Shown here: piece by piece, positions 8,370 through 17,612 of the stretch
Layout: each line of letters begins with the position of its first letter
Numbering within the stretch: the stretch's first letter is position 1
Origin: Leptolinea sp964446955
GTDB lineage: Bacteria; Chloroflexota; Anaerolineae; Anaerolineales; Anaerolineaceae
DNA: 64,000 nucleotides
NCBI GenBank assembly: GCA_964446955.1
Contig: CAYUQJ010000001.1
Location: forward strand, 372,001 to 436,000
Direction of reading: 5' to 3'
The notes under the pieces: model-generated
The model's database searches: none
What the model was told of the DNA's origin: nothing
The model's input: the letters and a program-made list of their open reading frames with translations, nothing else
Made by a program: the position numbers and the translations under genes

Positions 8370-10193
8370 TCAGACGACCTTCTCCCGCATCCTGGAGCTC
8401 AAATAATCCATCGAAGCCACAACTATGGCTATGGCGATCATTTGAGCGGACGCGGCTCTGTAGTTTAACAGATTAATGTTCTGAATGAGAAGGAATCCGA
8501 TACCTCCACCACCGGCAAAGCCGATAATGGTTGACATACGGACGTTAATATCCCAGCGGTACATCGTGAAGGATATATAGGGTGGAATGATCTGAGGGAT
8601 TACAGCATACACGACTGTTTGCATCCAGTTAGCGCCAGTGGCTTTGATAGCTTCGACAGGTCCAGATAGAATACTTTCCACCTGTTCCGAATATAGTTTC
8701 GCCAACGCGGCTACGGTATGCAATGAAAGCGCGAGCACTCCGGCGAAGGGACCAATGCCAACCCACACGACAAATACGATCACCATGATCAAAGATTCAA
8801 TGGATCTTAACGCGTTAAGAATGGTACGGGTAACATAATAAACAATCATGCCTATCGGAAGTAGATCAGATTTCCTGGTCAGTATCCCAACAAACAATCC
8901 TGCAATGGCTCCAACTATTCCTGGTATTATTGCCCAATAAACTGGATTTTCGATCTGATATAACCAGTTGACTGCCCCACCCATAATGATGAAAATGAGT
9001 GCTCCAGCAATCATGGCGAGAATTGTTCCAACAATTTTTGTTTGCGAAGTGGATAGCTTTCTTTGAAGATTTACGCCCAGTTTGCCGGCATAACTGCTCA
9101 ATACACCGGCGGCTGAAATGGCAGCGGTTATCGCTATCAGCATTCGTAAAACTTGGCCGATATTCTTTAGGAATAATCCGAGGAATCCAAAACCTCCCAA
9201 TGCTGTTTCAAGGTATAGACCACTCTTATCCATCAATCCCGCGAGAACAGAAATGGAGATCAACGCAATTAACATGGCAAACACAAGACTGGTAAAACGC
9301 AAGAAGCGAATTTTCTGACTTGGTTGGATTTCTTCTTCCTGGGGCATTGCCCATTTGAAGATCTGAATCACTATTATTGGAATAGCTATAACTAAAACCA
9401 GAGCAACCCAGATGGTCTTTACGATCTCATCACCGATCAAACTCATCCAATTAGCCACATATTGTCCTATGGCAAACCCGATAGGGATGGCAATGATTTG
9501 CGCCGATAACCCGATCAAATTCGATTCGATTTCTTTCATCAGATTGCGGGCGGCAAAGAAACTTATGGGGATGGATAGGATGGTACCTATGGTTGTTGCC
9601 AGCAGCGCAAGGAAAATGGTCTCAATGATCTTATCCCAGGTATCGTACGCAGTTTGGGTAAAATGAGGCATACCAACATTCCGACGGATGATGGCTTCAA
9701 TTTTTTGCTCGGCATCGTTTGGCCGATTGGGAAGTTTTACCGTTGTCTTGAAATAACCATTTTCGTCAGTTTCAACGTCCGCCATTTCCAAAGTGACATT
9801 ACTGGGAGGGATAAAATTTACCGGTCCAAGTGCATTCGGAGGCAGGTTAAATCCTTCAATTGTGGCCTGTCCGCCCGGTTCTACACACTGGGGTGTCATG
9901 ACCAGATAACCTTTGGATTTATCGATATCAGGGCTTACTTCTGTGCCTTTACAGGGCAGTTGTACAAGGATGCTAACCCGAAACTCTTCCCTTTCATATT
10001 TAAGCAAATCTGGTTTTGCCAGTGCTCTTATGATGCGGAGGAGTTGTTCCTGCCTGCGTGGTGATTTTGTCTCTTCAAGATTTACTTTTGTAACCTCAAA
10101 TCCATACGCGTAAATGATCACAGCAGCGACTATGGCCGCGAATATTCCAAGTGAACGCCAGATGGAGGCTTTCTTATCATTTTGTGTCTTCAT
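8370..10193 (-). CDS. phnE: PhnE-like ABC permease, enlarged
   Basis: The 607-residue permease is far longer than usual PhnE proteins (around 260-300). A first membrane helix (about 12-32) is followed by an extracytoplasmic segment (about 35-175). That segment holds a beta-rich, Ig-like part around VEPGGQATIEGFNLPPNA. Classic PhnE sequence then begins at IIETIFLALLATTIG (about 190). About 200 residues of extra membrane helices are inserted before the C-terminal permease core, whose EAA-like loop lies around VEAIKATGANWMQTVVYAV and which ends in FAGGGGIGFLL. Its ATG directly abuts the phnC stop. The substrate could be phosphonate, phosphate or phosphite. No C-P lyase genes are present. Confidence 0.88.
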   Translation of the reverse strand: MKTQNDKKASIWRSLGIFAAIVAAVIIYAYGFEVTKVNLEETKSPRRQEQLLRIIRALAKPDLLKYEREEFRVSILVQLPCKGTEVSPDIDKSKGYLVMTPQCVEPGGQATIEGFNLPPNALGPVNFIPPSNVTLEMADVETDENGYFKTTVKLPNRPNDAEQKIEAIIRRNVGMPHFTQTAYDTWDKIIETIFLALLATTIGTILSIPISFFAARNLMKEIESNLIGLSAQIIAIPIGFAIGQYVANWMSLIGDEIVKTIWVALVLVIAIPIIVIQIFKWAMPQEEEIQPSQKIRFLRFTSLVFAMLIALISISVLAGLMDKSGLYLETALGGFGFLGLFLKNIGQVLRMLIAITAAISAAGVLSSYAGKLGVNLQRKLSTSQTKIVGTILAMIAGALIFIIMGGAVNWLYQIENPVYWAIIPGIVGAIAGLFVGILTRKSDLLPIGMIVYYVTRTILNALRSIESLIMVIVFVVWVGIGPFAGVLALSLHTVAALAKLYSEQVESILSGPVEAIKATGANWMQTVVYAVIPQIIPPYISFTMYRWDINVRMSTIIGFAGGGGIGFLLIQNINLLNYRAASAQMIAIAIVVASMDYLSSRMREKVV

Positions 10194-10970
10194 TTAGCCC
10201 ACCCGTTCGGCATCTTTGCCGTAGATTTCTTTGAATTTTATATCGTCAATATCTTTGGGCAATCCATCAAAAACCATTTGACCGTTGTTCAACGCGATTA
10301 CCCTGTCAGAGTAGCGATGAACAAGATCCAGAAAATGCAAACTACATAATACGGTGACACCATCTTTTTTGTTAATTTCTTCAAGATACTGCATAATACT
10401 ATGCGCAAGAACTGGGTCAAGAGAAGCCACCGGTTCATCCGCAAGGATCATTTCAGGGTCTTGCATCAGTGCGCGGGCCACACCTACGCGCTGCTGCTGC
10501 CCACCGGACAACTCGTCTGCCCGATAACCGGCTTTATCAGCTATCCCTACTCTATCCAATTGTTTTATCGCTGATTCAATGTCATCTTTGGAAAAACGAT
10601 TTAGCAAGCTCCAGGCCGGATTTGCATATCCCAATCGACCGGCAAGTACATTGGTCAAAACACTTGATCGGCTGACAAGGTTGAAATGTTGAAATACCAT
10701 GCCAATCTTACGACGAATGTGACGCAATTCATCGTCCGTTGCTCCGGTTACATCCATACCACTGAAGAATACAGTTCCCGCAGTAGGGTCAATCAGACGA
10801 TTGATACATCTTAATAGTGTCGATTTGCCTGATCCACTTAATCCGATTATCGCGAGAAATTCACCTTTCTTCACCTTGAATGAAACATCGGTCAGGGCTT
10901 GAACTCCCCCATCATACACCTTTGTTAAATTTGTTACTTCAAGTTGGTAGGATTGATCAGGTTGTTCCAT
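10194..10970 (-). CDS. phnC: PhnC-like ABC transporter ATPase
   Basis: This 258-residue ABC ATPase has Walker A GLSGSGKST (about 42-50), a Q-loop in VFQHFNL, signature LSGGQQQRVGVARAL, Walker B MILADEP and switch His in SLHFL. PhnC-type features are the early position and the VARAL/ADEPVASLDP stretch. It energises import through the downstream PhnE permease, with PhnD as the binding protein. Its start lies about 120 bases after phnD, beyond an intrinsic terminator, so it probably receives less transcript than phnD. Confidence 0.92.
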   Translation of the reverse strand: MEQPDQSYQLEVTNLTKVYDGGVQALTDVSFKVKKGEFLAIIGLSGSGKSTLLRCINRLIDPTAGTVFFSGMDVTGATDDELRHIRRKIGMVFQHFNLVSRSSVLTNVLAGRLGYANPAWSLLNRFSKDDIESAIKQLDRVGIADKAGYRADELSGGQQQRVGVARALMQDPEMILADEPVASLDPVLAHSIMQYLEEINKKDGVTVLCSLHFLDLVHRYSDRVIALNNGQMVFDGLPKDIDDIKFKEIYGKDAERVG

Positions 10971-11044
10971 GATTTTTATTACCTATCTTGAGATTTGGAT
11001 TAATTGTATTCTAATCTACTTCTATGCTGCCTACAAATAAAAAG

Positions 11045-11075
11045 AACCGGAGTCCACGAAACGTGAACTCCGGTT
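11045..11075 (-). terminator. Intrinsic terminator between phnD and phnC
   Basis: On the reverse strand a GC-rich hairpin (AACCGGAGTYCACG arms, loop TTT) is followed by TTCTTTTTATTT. It lies after the phnD stop and before phnC, so it should end most phnD transcripts while some read on into phnC-phnE. Confidence 0.85.
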
Positions 11076-11089
11076 GGTGAGCGGTAGGA

Positions 11090-12232
11090 TTACTCGCCCA
11101 GACTTTCCATGGTGATTCCGGCTGCTTCAACCATAATGCGGACAAAATCAAATTCTGCATCATTGGTTTCAGCAATACCGTCCCACGCGTAGAAGTCTTG
11201 CTTGCCGATTGATTCTTTCCAATCTTCAGTCTTTGAGAATTCAACCAGGGCTGTGCTTATATTCTCGCGAATATCCGCGGGGAAATCAGGACCAAACGAC
11301 AGAGTGTCGTTGGGGATGGAGGGAGAAACGGCCAATATCTTTACTTTCTCGATCACATCCGGTGCTTCCTCACGTATGTTGGCGCGGGCATCGTTGACTT
11401 TATAACCACCACACAAAATCTTTTTCTTATCTTCTGTTACCTGGCATTCGCTGATCAGATCATCTGGAATGTCGGGTTCCATTCCTTCTTTCCAGGGATC
11501 AACGCCTTCAGGAACGGAAGGAGGTGTGTAGAAAACTGTACCGAAATCAACCTCTCCGTTGTAAACAGCTTTCACTGTCTGCGGGTGACCACCAGTGGCG
11601 ACTTTTTCGCCTGGTTCAATACCGGCATCTTTGAACATGGCCAGAGGTACAAGGTAACCGGAGGTTGAGCCGACATCACCGTAACCCCATTTTTTACCAG
11701 CCAGATCGGCCAGTTCGTTCAAATCGCTATCACGTTTGACAATGAACTCTGCCCAGTAGACAGATGATCCATAGCGAACGGCTTTGAAGGCGGCGTCAAC
11801 ACCACAGAGCTTATTGGCCAGAACATATCCCAGTCCGGGGATGAAGCCAATGGTATCAGCCGGTGAAGCACACATTTCTTCAATTGTCGCAGCGTAGGAT
11901 GTTGGGACAGAGACTTCGAACTCATACCCGGTGGCTTTCTTCAAAGCGTCTGCCATGATCTGTCCTCCACTCACAATGACGTTGGCATCAGTGGATGGGA
12001 CAAACAGAACTTTGATGGGATGTTCAGCGGAGCCAATTTCCGGTTCTTTTGGTTCTTCTGTCGGTTCCGGAGCTTTTGTCGGCTCAGGGGCTGCAGTGGG
12101 TTCTTCCACAACGGGTTCAGCAGGTGGTTCTGTCGGCGCAGGCGTTGGTGCGGGTTGGCAGGCAGTCAATAACATGGATGCTATTGTCAGCAGCGCAACC
12201 AAAACAAGAACAATGCTACTCTTCTTTTGCAT
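11090..12232 (-). CDS. phnD: PhnD-like phosphonate/phosphate-binding lipoprotein
   Basis: This 380-residue extracytoplasmic binding protein has a lipoprotein signal peptide with lipobox LLTAC (Cys about 25). A 40-residue Pro/Glu/Thr-rich linker tethers the receptor to the membrane. The periplasmic-binding-protein-like domain follows, with PhnD-family blocks (VLFVPSTDANVIVSGG; YGSSVYWAEFIVKRDSD; KKWGYGDVGSTSGYLVPLAMF). It delivers substrate to PhnCE. The gene has its own promoter upstream (12266-12294) and a GAAGGAG ribosome site. Linkers of this kind are common in Anaerolineae lipoproteins (established knowledge). Confidence 0.92.
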   Translation of the reverse strand: MQKKSSIVLVLVALLTIASMLLTACQPAPTPAPTEPPAEPVVEEPTAAPEPTKAPEPTEEPKEPEIGSAEHPIKVLFVPSTDANVIVSGGQIMADALKKATGYEFEVSVPTSYAATIEEMCASPADTIGFIPGLGYVLANKLCGVDAAFKAVRYGSSVYWAEFIVKRDSDLNELADLAGKKWGYGDVGSTSGYLVPLAMFKDAGIEPGEKVATGGHPQTVKAVYNGEVDFGTVFYTPPSVPEGVDPWKEGMEPDIPDDLISECQVTEDKKKILCGGYKVNDARANIREEAPDVIEKVKILAVSPSIPNDTLSFGPDFPADIRENISTALVEFSKTEDWKESIGKQDFYAWDGIAETNDAEFDFVRIMVEAAGITMESLGE

Positions 12233-12265
12233 ATTGCACTCCTTCGGTAAGATTAGAATGAATTA

Positions 12266-12294
12266 ATAATAGTCCGGATTTATTCTTGAAGCAA
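12266..12294 (-). promoter_or_regulatory. Sigma-70-type promoter for phnD
   Basis: On the reverse strand the -35 is TTGCTT and the -10 is TATTAT, with a 17-base spacer. The predicted start is near 12259, about 27 bases before the ATG. Confidence 0.6.
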
Positions 12295-12360
12295 GCAGGT
12301 ATCCGTTATAACTTTGTTAACGTATTGTACAAGAAGAAAAAATACCAGGATCGGCTTGAA

Positions 12361-12389
12361 TTGACATCCCTCCTTGCGGGAAGTAGAAT
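12361..12389 (+). promoter_or_regulatory. Consensus sigma-70-type promoter for the fmdB-argF operon
   Basis: TTGACA-N17-TAGAAT is a near-perfect match. The predicted start is about 12396, giving a leader of only some 11 bases that begins at the ribosome-binding sequence. Confidence 0.7.
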
Positions 12390-12406
12390 CAACGGAGGAG
12401 AACAAT

Positions 12407-12637
12407 ATGCCTATATATGAATTTGAATGTACCGATTGCCGGCAGACTTTTGAAGTCCGCCGTTGTTTTTCGGAAGCAGATTTGCCGGTAGAATGCAATA
12501 ATTGTAAAAGTCAGAATACACATAAAGTATTATCAAAATTCTATACAAATCAAACAGGTAGCCGGTCTTCATCTTCTTCCGGTCATTCGGGTTGTGGCAA
12601 TTGCCAAGGTGGATCATGCGGTTCCTGCCATCATTAA
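12407..12637 (+). CDS. FmdB-family small zinc-ribbon protein
   Basis: This 76-residue protein starts MPIYEFECTDC, the hallmark of the FmdB regulatory family. It has two CxxC pairs (about residues 8/11 and 30/33) forming a zinc ribbon, and a Ser/Gly/Cys/His-rich tail with several CGxC motifs that may also bind metal. I chose the ATG at 12407 because GGAGGAG lies at a normal distance; an upstream in-frame start would fall in the promoter. The family function is poorly defined. It heads an operon of amino-acid and pyruvate metabolism genes (20 bases before argF). Confidence 0.88.
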   Translation: MPIYEFECTDCRQTFEVRRCFSEADLPVECNNCKSQNTHKVLSKFYTNQTGSRSSSSSGHSGCGNCQGGSCGSCHH

Positions 12638-12657
12638 TTTAATATAAGGAGATTTTT

Positions 12658-13581
12658 ATGAAGAAGGACTTTATTTCCATTGCTGATTTTTCTCCAGATG
12701 AATTACAGAAAATCCTGGATCTGGCTGTTGAATTGAAAAAAGAAAGATCAGAAAATGGAGAAAATAAACCTATCCTCAAGAATAAGGTTCTTGGGATGGT
12801 CTTTCAGAAACCGAGTTTACGCACCAGGGTGAGTTTTGATATGGCCATGCGCCATCTCGGTGGAGATGCTCTTTACCTTTCTCCCAATGAAATTGGTTTG
12901 GGGCAACGCGAATCCATTGCCGATGTCGCACGGGTGTTAGCCGGGTATGTAGATGTAGTCATGGCGCGTGTGTTTGCCCATCAACATGTTCTTGATCTTG
13001 CGAAATGGTCTGATGTGCCGGTAATCAATGGTCTGAGTGATTACGATCATCCCTGCCAGGGTATGGCTGACGCTCTTACTATTCTAGAGAAATTTGGCCG
13101 GATTAAAGGGCTCAATGTGACTTTTGTCGGCGATGGAAATAATGTTGCAGTTTCTTTGCTTCATATATGTTCAAAACTGGGTGCGAATTTCACATTGGCT
13201 GCACCGGAAGGTTACGATATTACCGAAAAGGCGTTAAAAGAGAGCCAGGCTTTCGCCGAAAAATCGGGGGCTTCCATACGTACTGTGCGTGACCCGCAGG
13301 ATGCTGTGAGGAATGCCGATGTTGTGTATACAGATACCTGGACAAGCATGGGACAGGAAGAGGAAACTGAGAAACGGAAAAAGGTTTTCCCACCCTATCA
13401 GGTTAATGACAAATTATTAGCAAATGCATCAAAAGATGTCATAGTCATGCACTGTCTTCCGGCTCACCGTGGGCAGGAGATAACCGATGACGTTGCAGAT
13501 GGACCTCATTCTGTACTATTCCCACAGGCCCATAATCGGATGCATGCTCAAAAGGCAATTTTAGTCAGTCTTTTCCGATAA
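12658..13581 (+). CDS. argF: Ornithine carbamoyltransferase
   Basis: This 307-residue enzyme joins carbamoyl phosphate and ornithine to make citrulline, or runs the reverse in catabolism. The carbamoyl-phosphate motif reads KPSLRTR (about 51-57) instead of the common STRTR, a variant seen in some ornithine transcarbamylases. HPCQ (about 130) and HCLPAHRGQE (about 268) are intact, and the HCLPAHRG form favours ornithine over acetyl- or succinyl-ornithine as substrate. DTWTSMGQE is the ornithine-binding SMG loop. It lies between fmdB and rocD with tight spacing, so it may feed or drain ornithine for the aminotransferase. Confidence 0.92.
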   Translation: MKKDFISIADFSPDELQKILDLAVELKKERSENGENKPILKNKVLGMVFQKPSLRTRVSFDMAMRHLGGDALYLSPNEIGLGQRESIADVARVLAGYVDVVMARVFAHQHVLDLAKWSDVPVINGLSDYDHPCQGMADALTILEKFGRIKGLNVTFVGDGNNVAVSLLHICSKLGANFTLAAPEGYDITEKALKESQAFAEKSGASIRTVRDPQDAVRNADVVYTDTWTSMGQEEETEKRKKVFPPYQVNDKLLANASKDVIVMHCLPAHRGQEITDDVADGPHSVLFPQAHNRMHAQKAILVSLFR

Positions 13582-13590
13582 GGAGAGTGA

Positions 13591-14793
13591 ATGAAAAGCC
13601 AGGAGTTCATCGACCTCGAAGAACGAATTGGAGCACACAACTACCATCCTTTGGATGTGGTTCTAACTCGTGGACAGGGAGTCTGGGTCTACGATGTTGA
13701 TGGAAACAAATATCTGGATTGTCTGAGTTCGTATTCTGCCATAAACCAGGGGCATGTTCATCCACGAATTTTGAAAGCGTTGGTCGAGCAAGCCGGCAAA
13801 CTAACACTTACATCGCGAGCCTTCCGCAGCGATCAATTGGCTTTATTTTATAAAGAGTTGACCGAACTTACTGGTTACGAAATGGCTCTGCCAATGAATA
13901 GCGGCGCAGAGGCTGTGGAAACGGCGCTAAAGGTGGCTCGTAAGTGGGGTTATGTCTCAAAAAAGGTTCCCCGTAATCAAGCTGAGATCATTGTAGCGGA
14001 TGGAAATTTCCATGGACGAACGATCACGATCATTTCGTTTTCCTCAGAACCTGCATACAAAGATGATTTTGGTCCACATACACCGGGTTTTATTACAATT
14101 CCATACGGTGATTCTTCGGCACTGGAAAAAGCTATCACGCCCCGCACTGTAGCCGTTCTATTGGAACCCATACAGGGAGAATCTGGTGTAAATATCCCGC
14201 CTGCTGGATATCTAAAACAGGTAAGAGAGATCTGTACCCAAAATAATGTCCTTTTCATGGCAGATGAGATCCAAACAGGGTTGGGACGAACCGGCAAATT
14301 ACTGGCAACAATGCACGAAGACGTAAGAGCGGATGTTGTCATACTCGGCAAAGCTCTCAGTGGTGGTTTCTACCCTGTATCTGCTGTCCTGGCGGACCAG
14401 GAAATACTGGGCATATTTGGTCCTGGTGATCATGGATCAACCTTTGGTGGTAATCCTCTTGCTGCGGCTGTTTCGCGGGAAGCTCTAAAAGTGTTGGTAG
14501 AAGAAAAAATGATTGAGAATGCCGCTTTAATGGGAGAATACTTTACCGATCAACTTTTAGAGATAAATAGTCCCAAAATTAAGGAAGTGCGTGGAAGAGG
14601 TTTGCTAATTGGCGTTGAGATTAAAGAGGAAGCCGGAGGGGCAAGGGAATACTGCGAAGCCCTGAAAGAAGAAGGTATTCTTGCCAAGGAAACGCATAAA
14701 CAGATCATCCGGTTTGCTCCTCCCCTGATAATTGACCGTTCCACTATTGATTGGGCTCTTGATAAGGTTCGCAAAGTCTTATTAAAGTCTTAA
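13591..14793 (+). CDS. rocD: Ornithine aminotransferase
   Basis: This 400-residue class-III PLP aminotransferase converts ornithine and 2-oxoglutarate to glutamate semialdehyde and glutamate. Key blocks are NSGAEAVETALK (phosphate-binding), GNFHGRT, LEPIQGESGV, the PLP Asp in ADEIQTGLGRTG, and the Schiff-base Lys in LGKALSGGFYPVSA (about 255). These match ornithine aminotransferase more than acetylornithine aminotransferase. The nine-base gap after argF supports coupled use of ornithine. Some uncertainty remains because this superfamily is close-knit. Confidence 0.87.
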   Translation: MKSQEFIDLEERIGAHNYHPLDVVLTRGQGVWVYDVDGNKYLDCLSSYSAINQGHVHPRILKALVEQAGKLTLTSRAFRSDQLALFYKELTELTGYEMALPMNSGAEAVETALKVARKWGYVSKKVPRNQAEIIVADGNFHGRTITIISFSSEPAYKDDFGPHTPGFITIPYGDSSALEKAITPRTVAVLLEPIQGESGVNIPPAGYLKQVREICTQNNVLFMADEIQTGLGRTGKLLATMHEDVRADVVILGKALSGGFYPVSAVLADQEILGIFGPGDHGSTFGGNPLAAAVSREALKVLVEEKMIENAALMGEYFTDQLLEINSPKIKEVRGRGLLIGVEIKEEAGGAREYCEALKEEGILAKETHKQIIRFAPPLIIDRSTIDWALDKVRKVLLKS

Positions 14794-14805
14794 ACCGGGA
14801 TAAAT

Positions 14806-16119
14806 ATGGATTGGAAAACTGAGTACGTTAGCAAAATAGTCTCAGCTGATGATGCAGTCCGTGTCGTTAAATCCGGGATGCGGGTATTCCTCACCGGGAA
14901 TTGCTCAGTTCCTCGAGATTTGTTAGCCGCGCTGGTTCGATTTGCTCCTCAATTGACGGATGTGGAAATCTGCCAGGCATTAACAATCATTGGCTCTGAA
15001 TATGTAGATCCTTCCATGGAAGGCCATTTGCGAATCAATTCTCTATTCGCAAGTCCTAATGTTCGGAAGGCTATTCATGAGGGAAGAGCAGATTTTACTC
15101 CTGTACATCTTTCCGAATTTCCACTGCTTTTTATGAGGGGCATATTGCCTGTTGATGTGGCATTTGTGCAACTATCTCCACCCGATGCTCATGGGTATTG
15201 CACATACGGTGTGGAAAGTGGCCTGACAATTGGACCGGCTGAATCGTCCAAAGTAGTTATTGCTGAGATCAATGATCAAATGCCCCGTATGCTCGGTGAT
15301 ACGTTGGTGCACATCAGCAAACCGGATCTGCTTGTTCCGGTGAATTACCCATTAGCTGAGATCCCAATGGCAGAAAACAGCCTGGATCCTGTTATGCAGC
15401 GGATTGGTCAGACGATTGCTGAACGGATACCTGATGAAGCGACCCTGCAATTAGGTATTGGCGACATTCCCAATGCCGTATTGCGATTTCTGACACATAA
15501 GAAAGATCTGGGAATTCACTCCGAACTGATCTCCGATGGTGTAATTGATCTGGTTGAAAAAGGGGTAATCAATAATTCAAAGAAGACAATACATAAGGGG
15601 AAGATAACCACCGGGTTCTTACTGGGAAGTAGGACATTACATAAATGGTGTGATAACAACCCGATTGTGGAGATCCAACGAACAGAATATGTCAACCACC
15701 CTTTTACCATCGCTAAAAACAGGCGAATGGTTGCCATCAACTCTGCCATAGAGGTTGATTTTACGGGCCAGGTATGTTCAGATTCGATAGGCCATAAAAT
15801 TTACAGCGGAACGGGTGGCCAGATGGATTTCATTTACGGTTCCTCTCTGGCAGATGAGGGTATGCCAATTATTGCCCTGCCCAGTACATCGAAGGGATCA
15901 AATGGTGAGATACACAACAAAATAGTCCCAATACTAAAACCTGGAGCCGGGGTTGTAACTACCCGAAATCATGTTCGCTATGTTGTTACAGAATATGGTA
16001 TGGTAGACCTTTATGGGAAATCATTCAGGCAGAGGGCATTGGCTTTGATATCCATTGCTCATCCGGATTTCAGGCAAGAATTATTACTCGAAGCAAAAAA
16101 ACTACATAATATAGAATGA
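14806..16119 (+). CDS. Acetyl-CoA hydrolase/transferase family (butyrate/4-hydroxybutyrate-type CoA transferase)
   Basis: This 437-residue class I CoA transferase has N- and C-terminal halves. The C-terminal catalytic half shows GTGGQMDFIYGSSLADEG, a KGSNGEIHNKIVP block and the TEYGMVDLYGKSFRQRA motif common to acetyl-CoA hydrolase/4-hydroxybutyrate CoA-transferase proteins. Such enzymes exchange CoA between acetyl-CoA and another short acid during fermentation. The acid cannot be named from sequence. Its position between rocD and pyk suggests fermentation of amino-acid carbon, with acetyl-CoA recovered as acetate. That is inference. Confidence 0.85.
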   Translation: MDWKTEYVSKIVSADDAVRVVKSGMRVFLTGNCSVPRDLLAALVRFAPQLTDVEICQALTIIGSEYVDPSMEGHLRINSLFASPNVRKAIHEGRADFTPVHLSEFPLLFMRGILPVDVAFVQLSPPDAHGYCTYGVESGLTIGPAESSKVVIAEINDQMPRMLGDTLVHISKPDLLVPVNYPLAEIPMAENSLDPVMQRIGQTIAERIPDEATLQLGIGDIPNAVLRFLTHKKDLGIHSELISDGVIDLVEKGVINNSKKTIHKGKITTGFLLGSRTLHKWCDNNPIVEIQRTEYVNHPFTIAKNRRMVAINSAIEVDFTGQVCSDSIGHKIYSGTGGQMDFIYGSSLADEGMPIIALPSTSKGSNGEIHNKIVPILKPGAGVVTTRNHVRYVVTEYGMVDLYGKSFRQRALALISIAHPDFRQELLLEAKKLHNIE

Positions 16120-16122
16120 AAA

Positions 16123-17574
16123 ATGAATAAAAGAAAATCCAAAATTGTAGCTACCGTAGGTCCAGCATGCGATACGCTGGAAAAACTAAGAGAACTCATC
16201 TTATCGGGCGTGGATGTAGTTCGATTGAACTTTTCTCATGGTACACATGAAGATCATCGAAGAAGGATCGGAATGGTACGACAGATCTCAGAAGAGATCA
16301 AAAAACCTATCTCAATTCTTCAAGATCTTCAGGGTCCCAAGATGCGTGTCGGAAACCTTCCAGAATCCGGTCTGTTATTGGAATCCGGGGATGATGTTGT
16401 CTTGTCTTCAGCCAGTCACTCCAGCGAAACAGGGATTGAACATGCCATTCCAATGGAAGTTCCTGAACTTGCCAGGACTGTTCGAAAAGGAAGCCGCGTA
16501 TTAATGGATGATGGCAGACTGGAACTTGAAGTAACGGGAGTAAAAGCGGATGCTGTTGAAGCCAGGGTTGTTATTGGCGGAAAATTGACATCTCACAAAG
16601 GTGTAAACCTCCCGGGAACAGAAATCTTGATACCCGGATTCACCGAGAAAGATCGTGAAGATCTGGCATTTGGATTGGAACAAGAAGTTGATTACATTGC
16701 CATATCTTTCGTGCGATCAGCGGAAGATATTCGGACAGTACGGAAAGCGATTACTGAGATAGATCCAGAAAGAATGGATACCCGTCTCATTGCTAAACTG
16801 GAACGGCCGGAAGCTATTGCGGATTTGGATGCCATATTGGATGTGGCTGATGGTGTTATGGTGGCAAGGGGAGACTTGGGAGTCGAAACATCCCCGCAAA
16901 TTGTCCCAATCATGCAAAAATTGATCATTGAGGCGGCTAATAAAAGATCAAAACAGGTAATAACCGCAACACAGATGCTGGAATCGATGATGCAAAATCC
17001 ACGACCGACGCGTGCAGAAGCATCTGATGTTGCTAACGCAATTTTTGACGGAACGGACGCTGTGATGCTTTCCGGCGAAACAGCCAGCGGAGCTTATCCA
17101 ATTGAAGCGGTAAAGATGATGGATGCCATTGTTCAGGAAGCTGAAGCCCACACCCAGGAATGGGGGCACTATCACCCTACTCCCGATGCGCTGGGACTTC
17201 AGGATGATTCATATTCACTGGCAAGAGCTGCCAGAGAGATCGCCCATGACACAGATGTGGCCTGCATTGCCGTTTTCACGCGCGGAGGTCATACTGCCAG
17301 GGTAATGTCCATGGTTCGACCGAATGTTCCCGTACTGGCCTTTACGCCAGACAGGCGTACTTATCAACGGCTTGGATTGTATTGGGGAATCACCCCTTTC
17401 CTGGTGCCATTTGCTTCCACGGTTGAATCGATGATACGAACCGTAGAAGAAGCGATCATTGAATCGTCTTTGATGAAAGTTGGGCAACAGGTTGTATTGA
17501 TTTCCGGCTTTCCTGTTGGTGGAAATAGACCACCGAATTTTGTGCTATTACATACACTTGGAGAATACGGATAA
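16123..17574 (+). CDS. pyk: Pyruvate kinase
   Basis: This 483-residue enzyme makes ATP and pyruvate from phosphoenolpyruvate. The N-terminus KIVATVGPACD, the substrate loop VDVVRLNFSHG, the catalytic Lys region RLIAKLERPEA, the metal block VMVARGDLGVE and the signature TATQMLESMM are intact. A full C-terminal domain (about 355-480) is present, so allosteric control is possible. It is the last gene of the fmdB operon, three bases after the CoA transferase, and ends before a strong terminator. Confidence 0.95.
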   Translation: MNKRKSKIVATVGPACDTLEKLRELILSGVDVVRLNFSHGTHEDHRRRIGMVRQISEEIKKPISILQDLQGPKMRVGNLPESGLLLESGDDVVLSSASHSSETGIEHAIPMEVPELARTVRKGSRVLMDDGRLELEVTGVKADAVEARVVIGGKLTSHKGVNLPGTEILIPGFTEKDREDLAFGLEQEVDYIAISFVRSAEDIRTVRKAITEIDPERMDTRLIAKLERPEAIADLDAILDVADGVMVARGDLGVETSPQIVPIMQKLIIEAANKRSKQVITATQMLESMMQNPRPTRAEASDVANAIFDGTDAVMLSGETASGAYPIEAVKMMDAIVQEAEAHTQEWGHYHPTPDALGLQDDSYSLARAAREIAHDTDVACIAVFTRGGHTARVMSMVRPNVPVLAFTPDRRTYQRLGLYWGITPFLVPFASTVESMIRTVEEAIIESSLMKVGQQVVLISGFPVGGNRPPNFVLLHTLGEYG

Positions 17575-17585
17575 ACTATGCGAAA

Positions 17586-17609
17586 AGACAGGCTGCAAAG
17601 AGCCTGTCT
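17586..17609. terminator. Bidirectional intrinsic terminator
   Basis: The arms AGACAGGCT and AGCCTGTCT enclose loop GCAAAG, flanked by AAAA on the left and TTTTTT on the right. It separates the convergent pyk and korB transcripts. Confidence 0.85.
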
Positions 17610-17612
17610 TTT

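Noticed and set aside
8370..12232. Full phosphonate-degradation (C-P lyase) locus
   Set aside because: Only transport genes phnD, phnC and phnE are present; no phnG-M genes.
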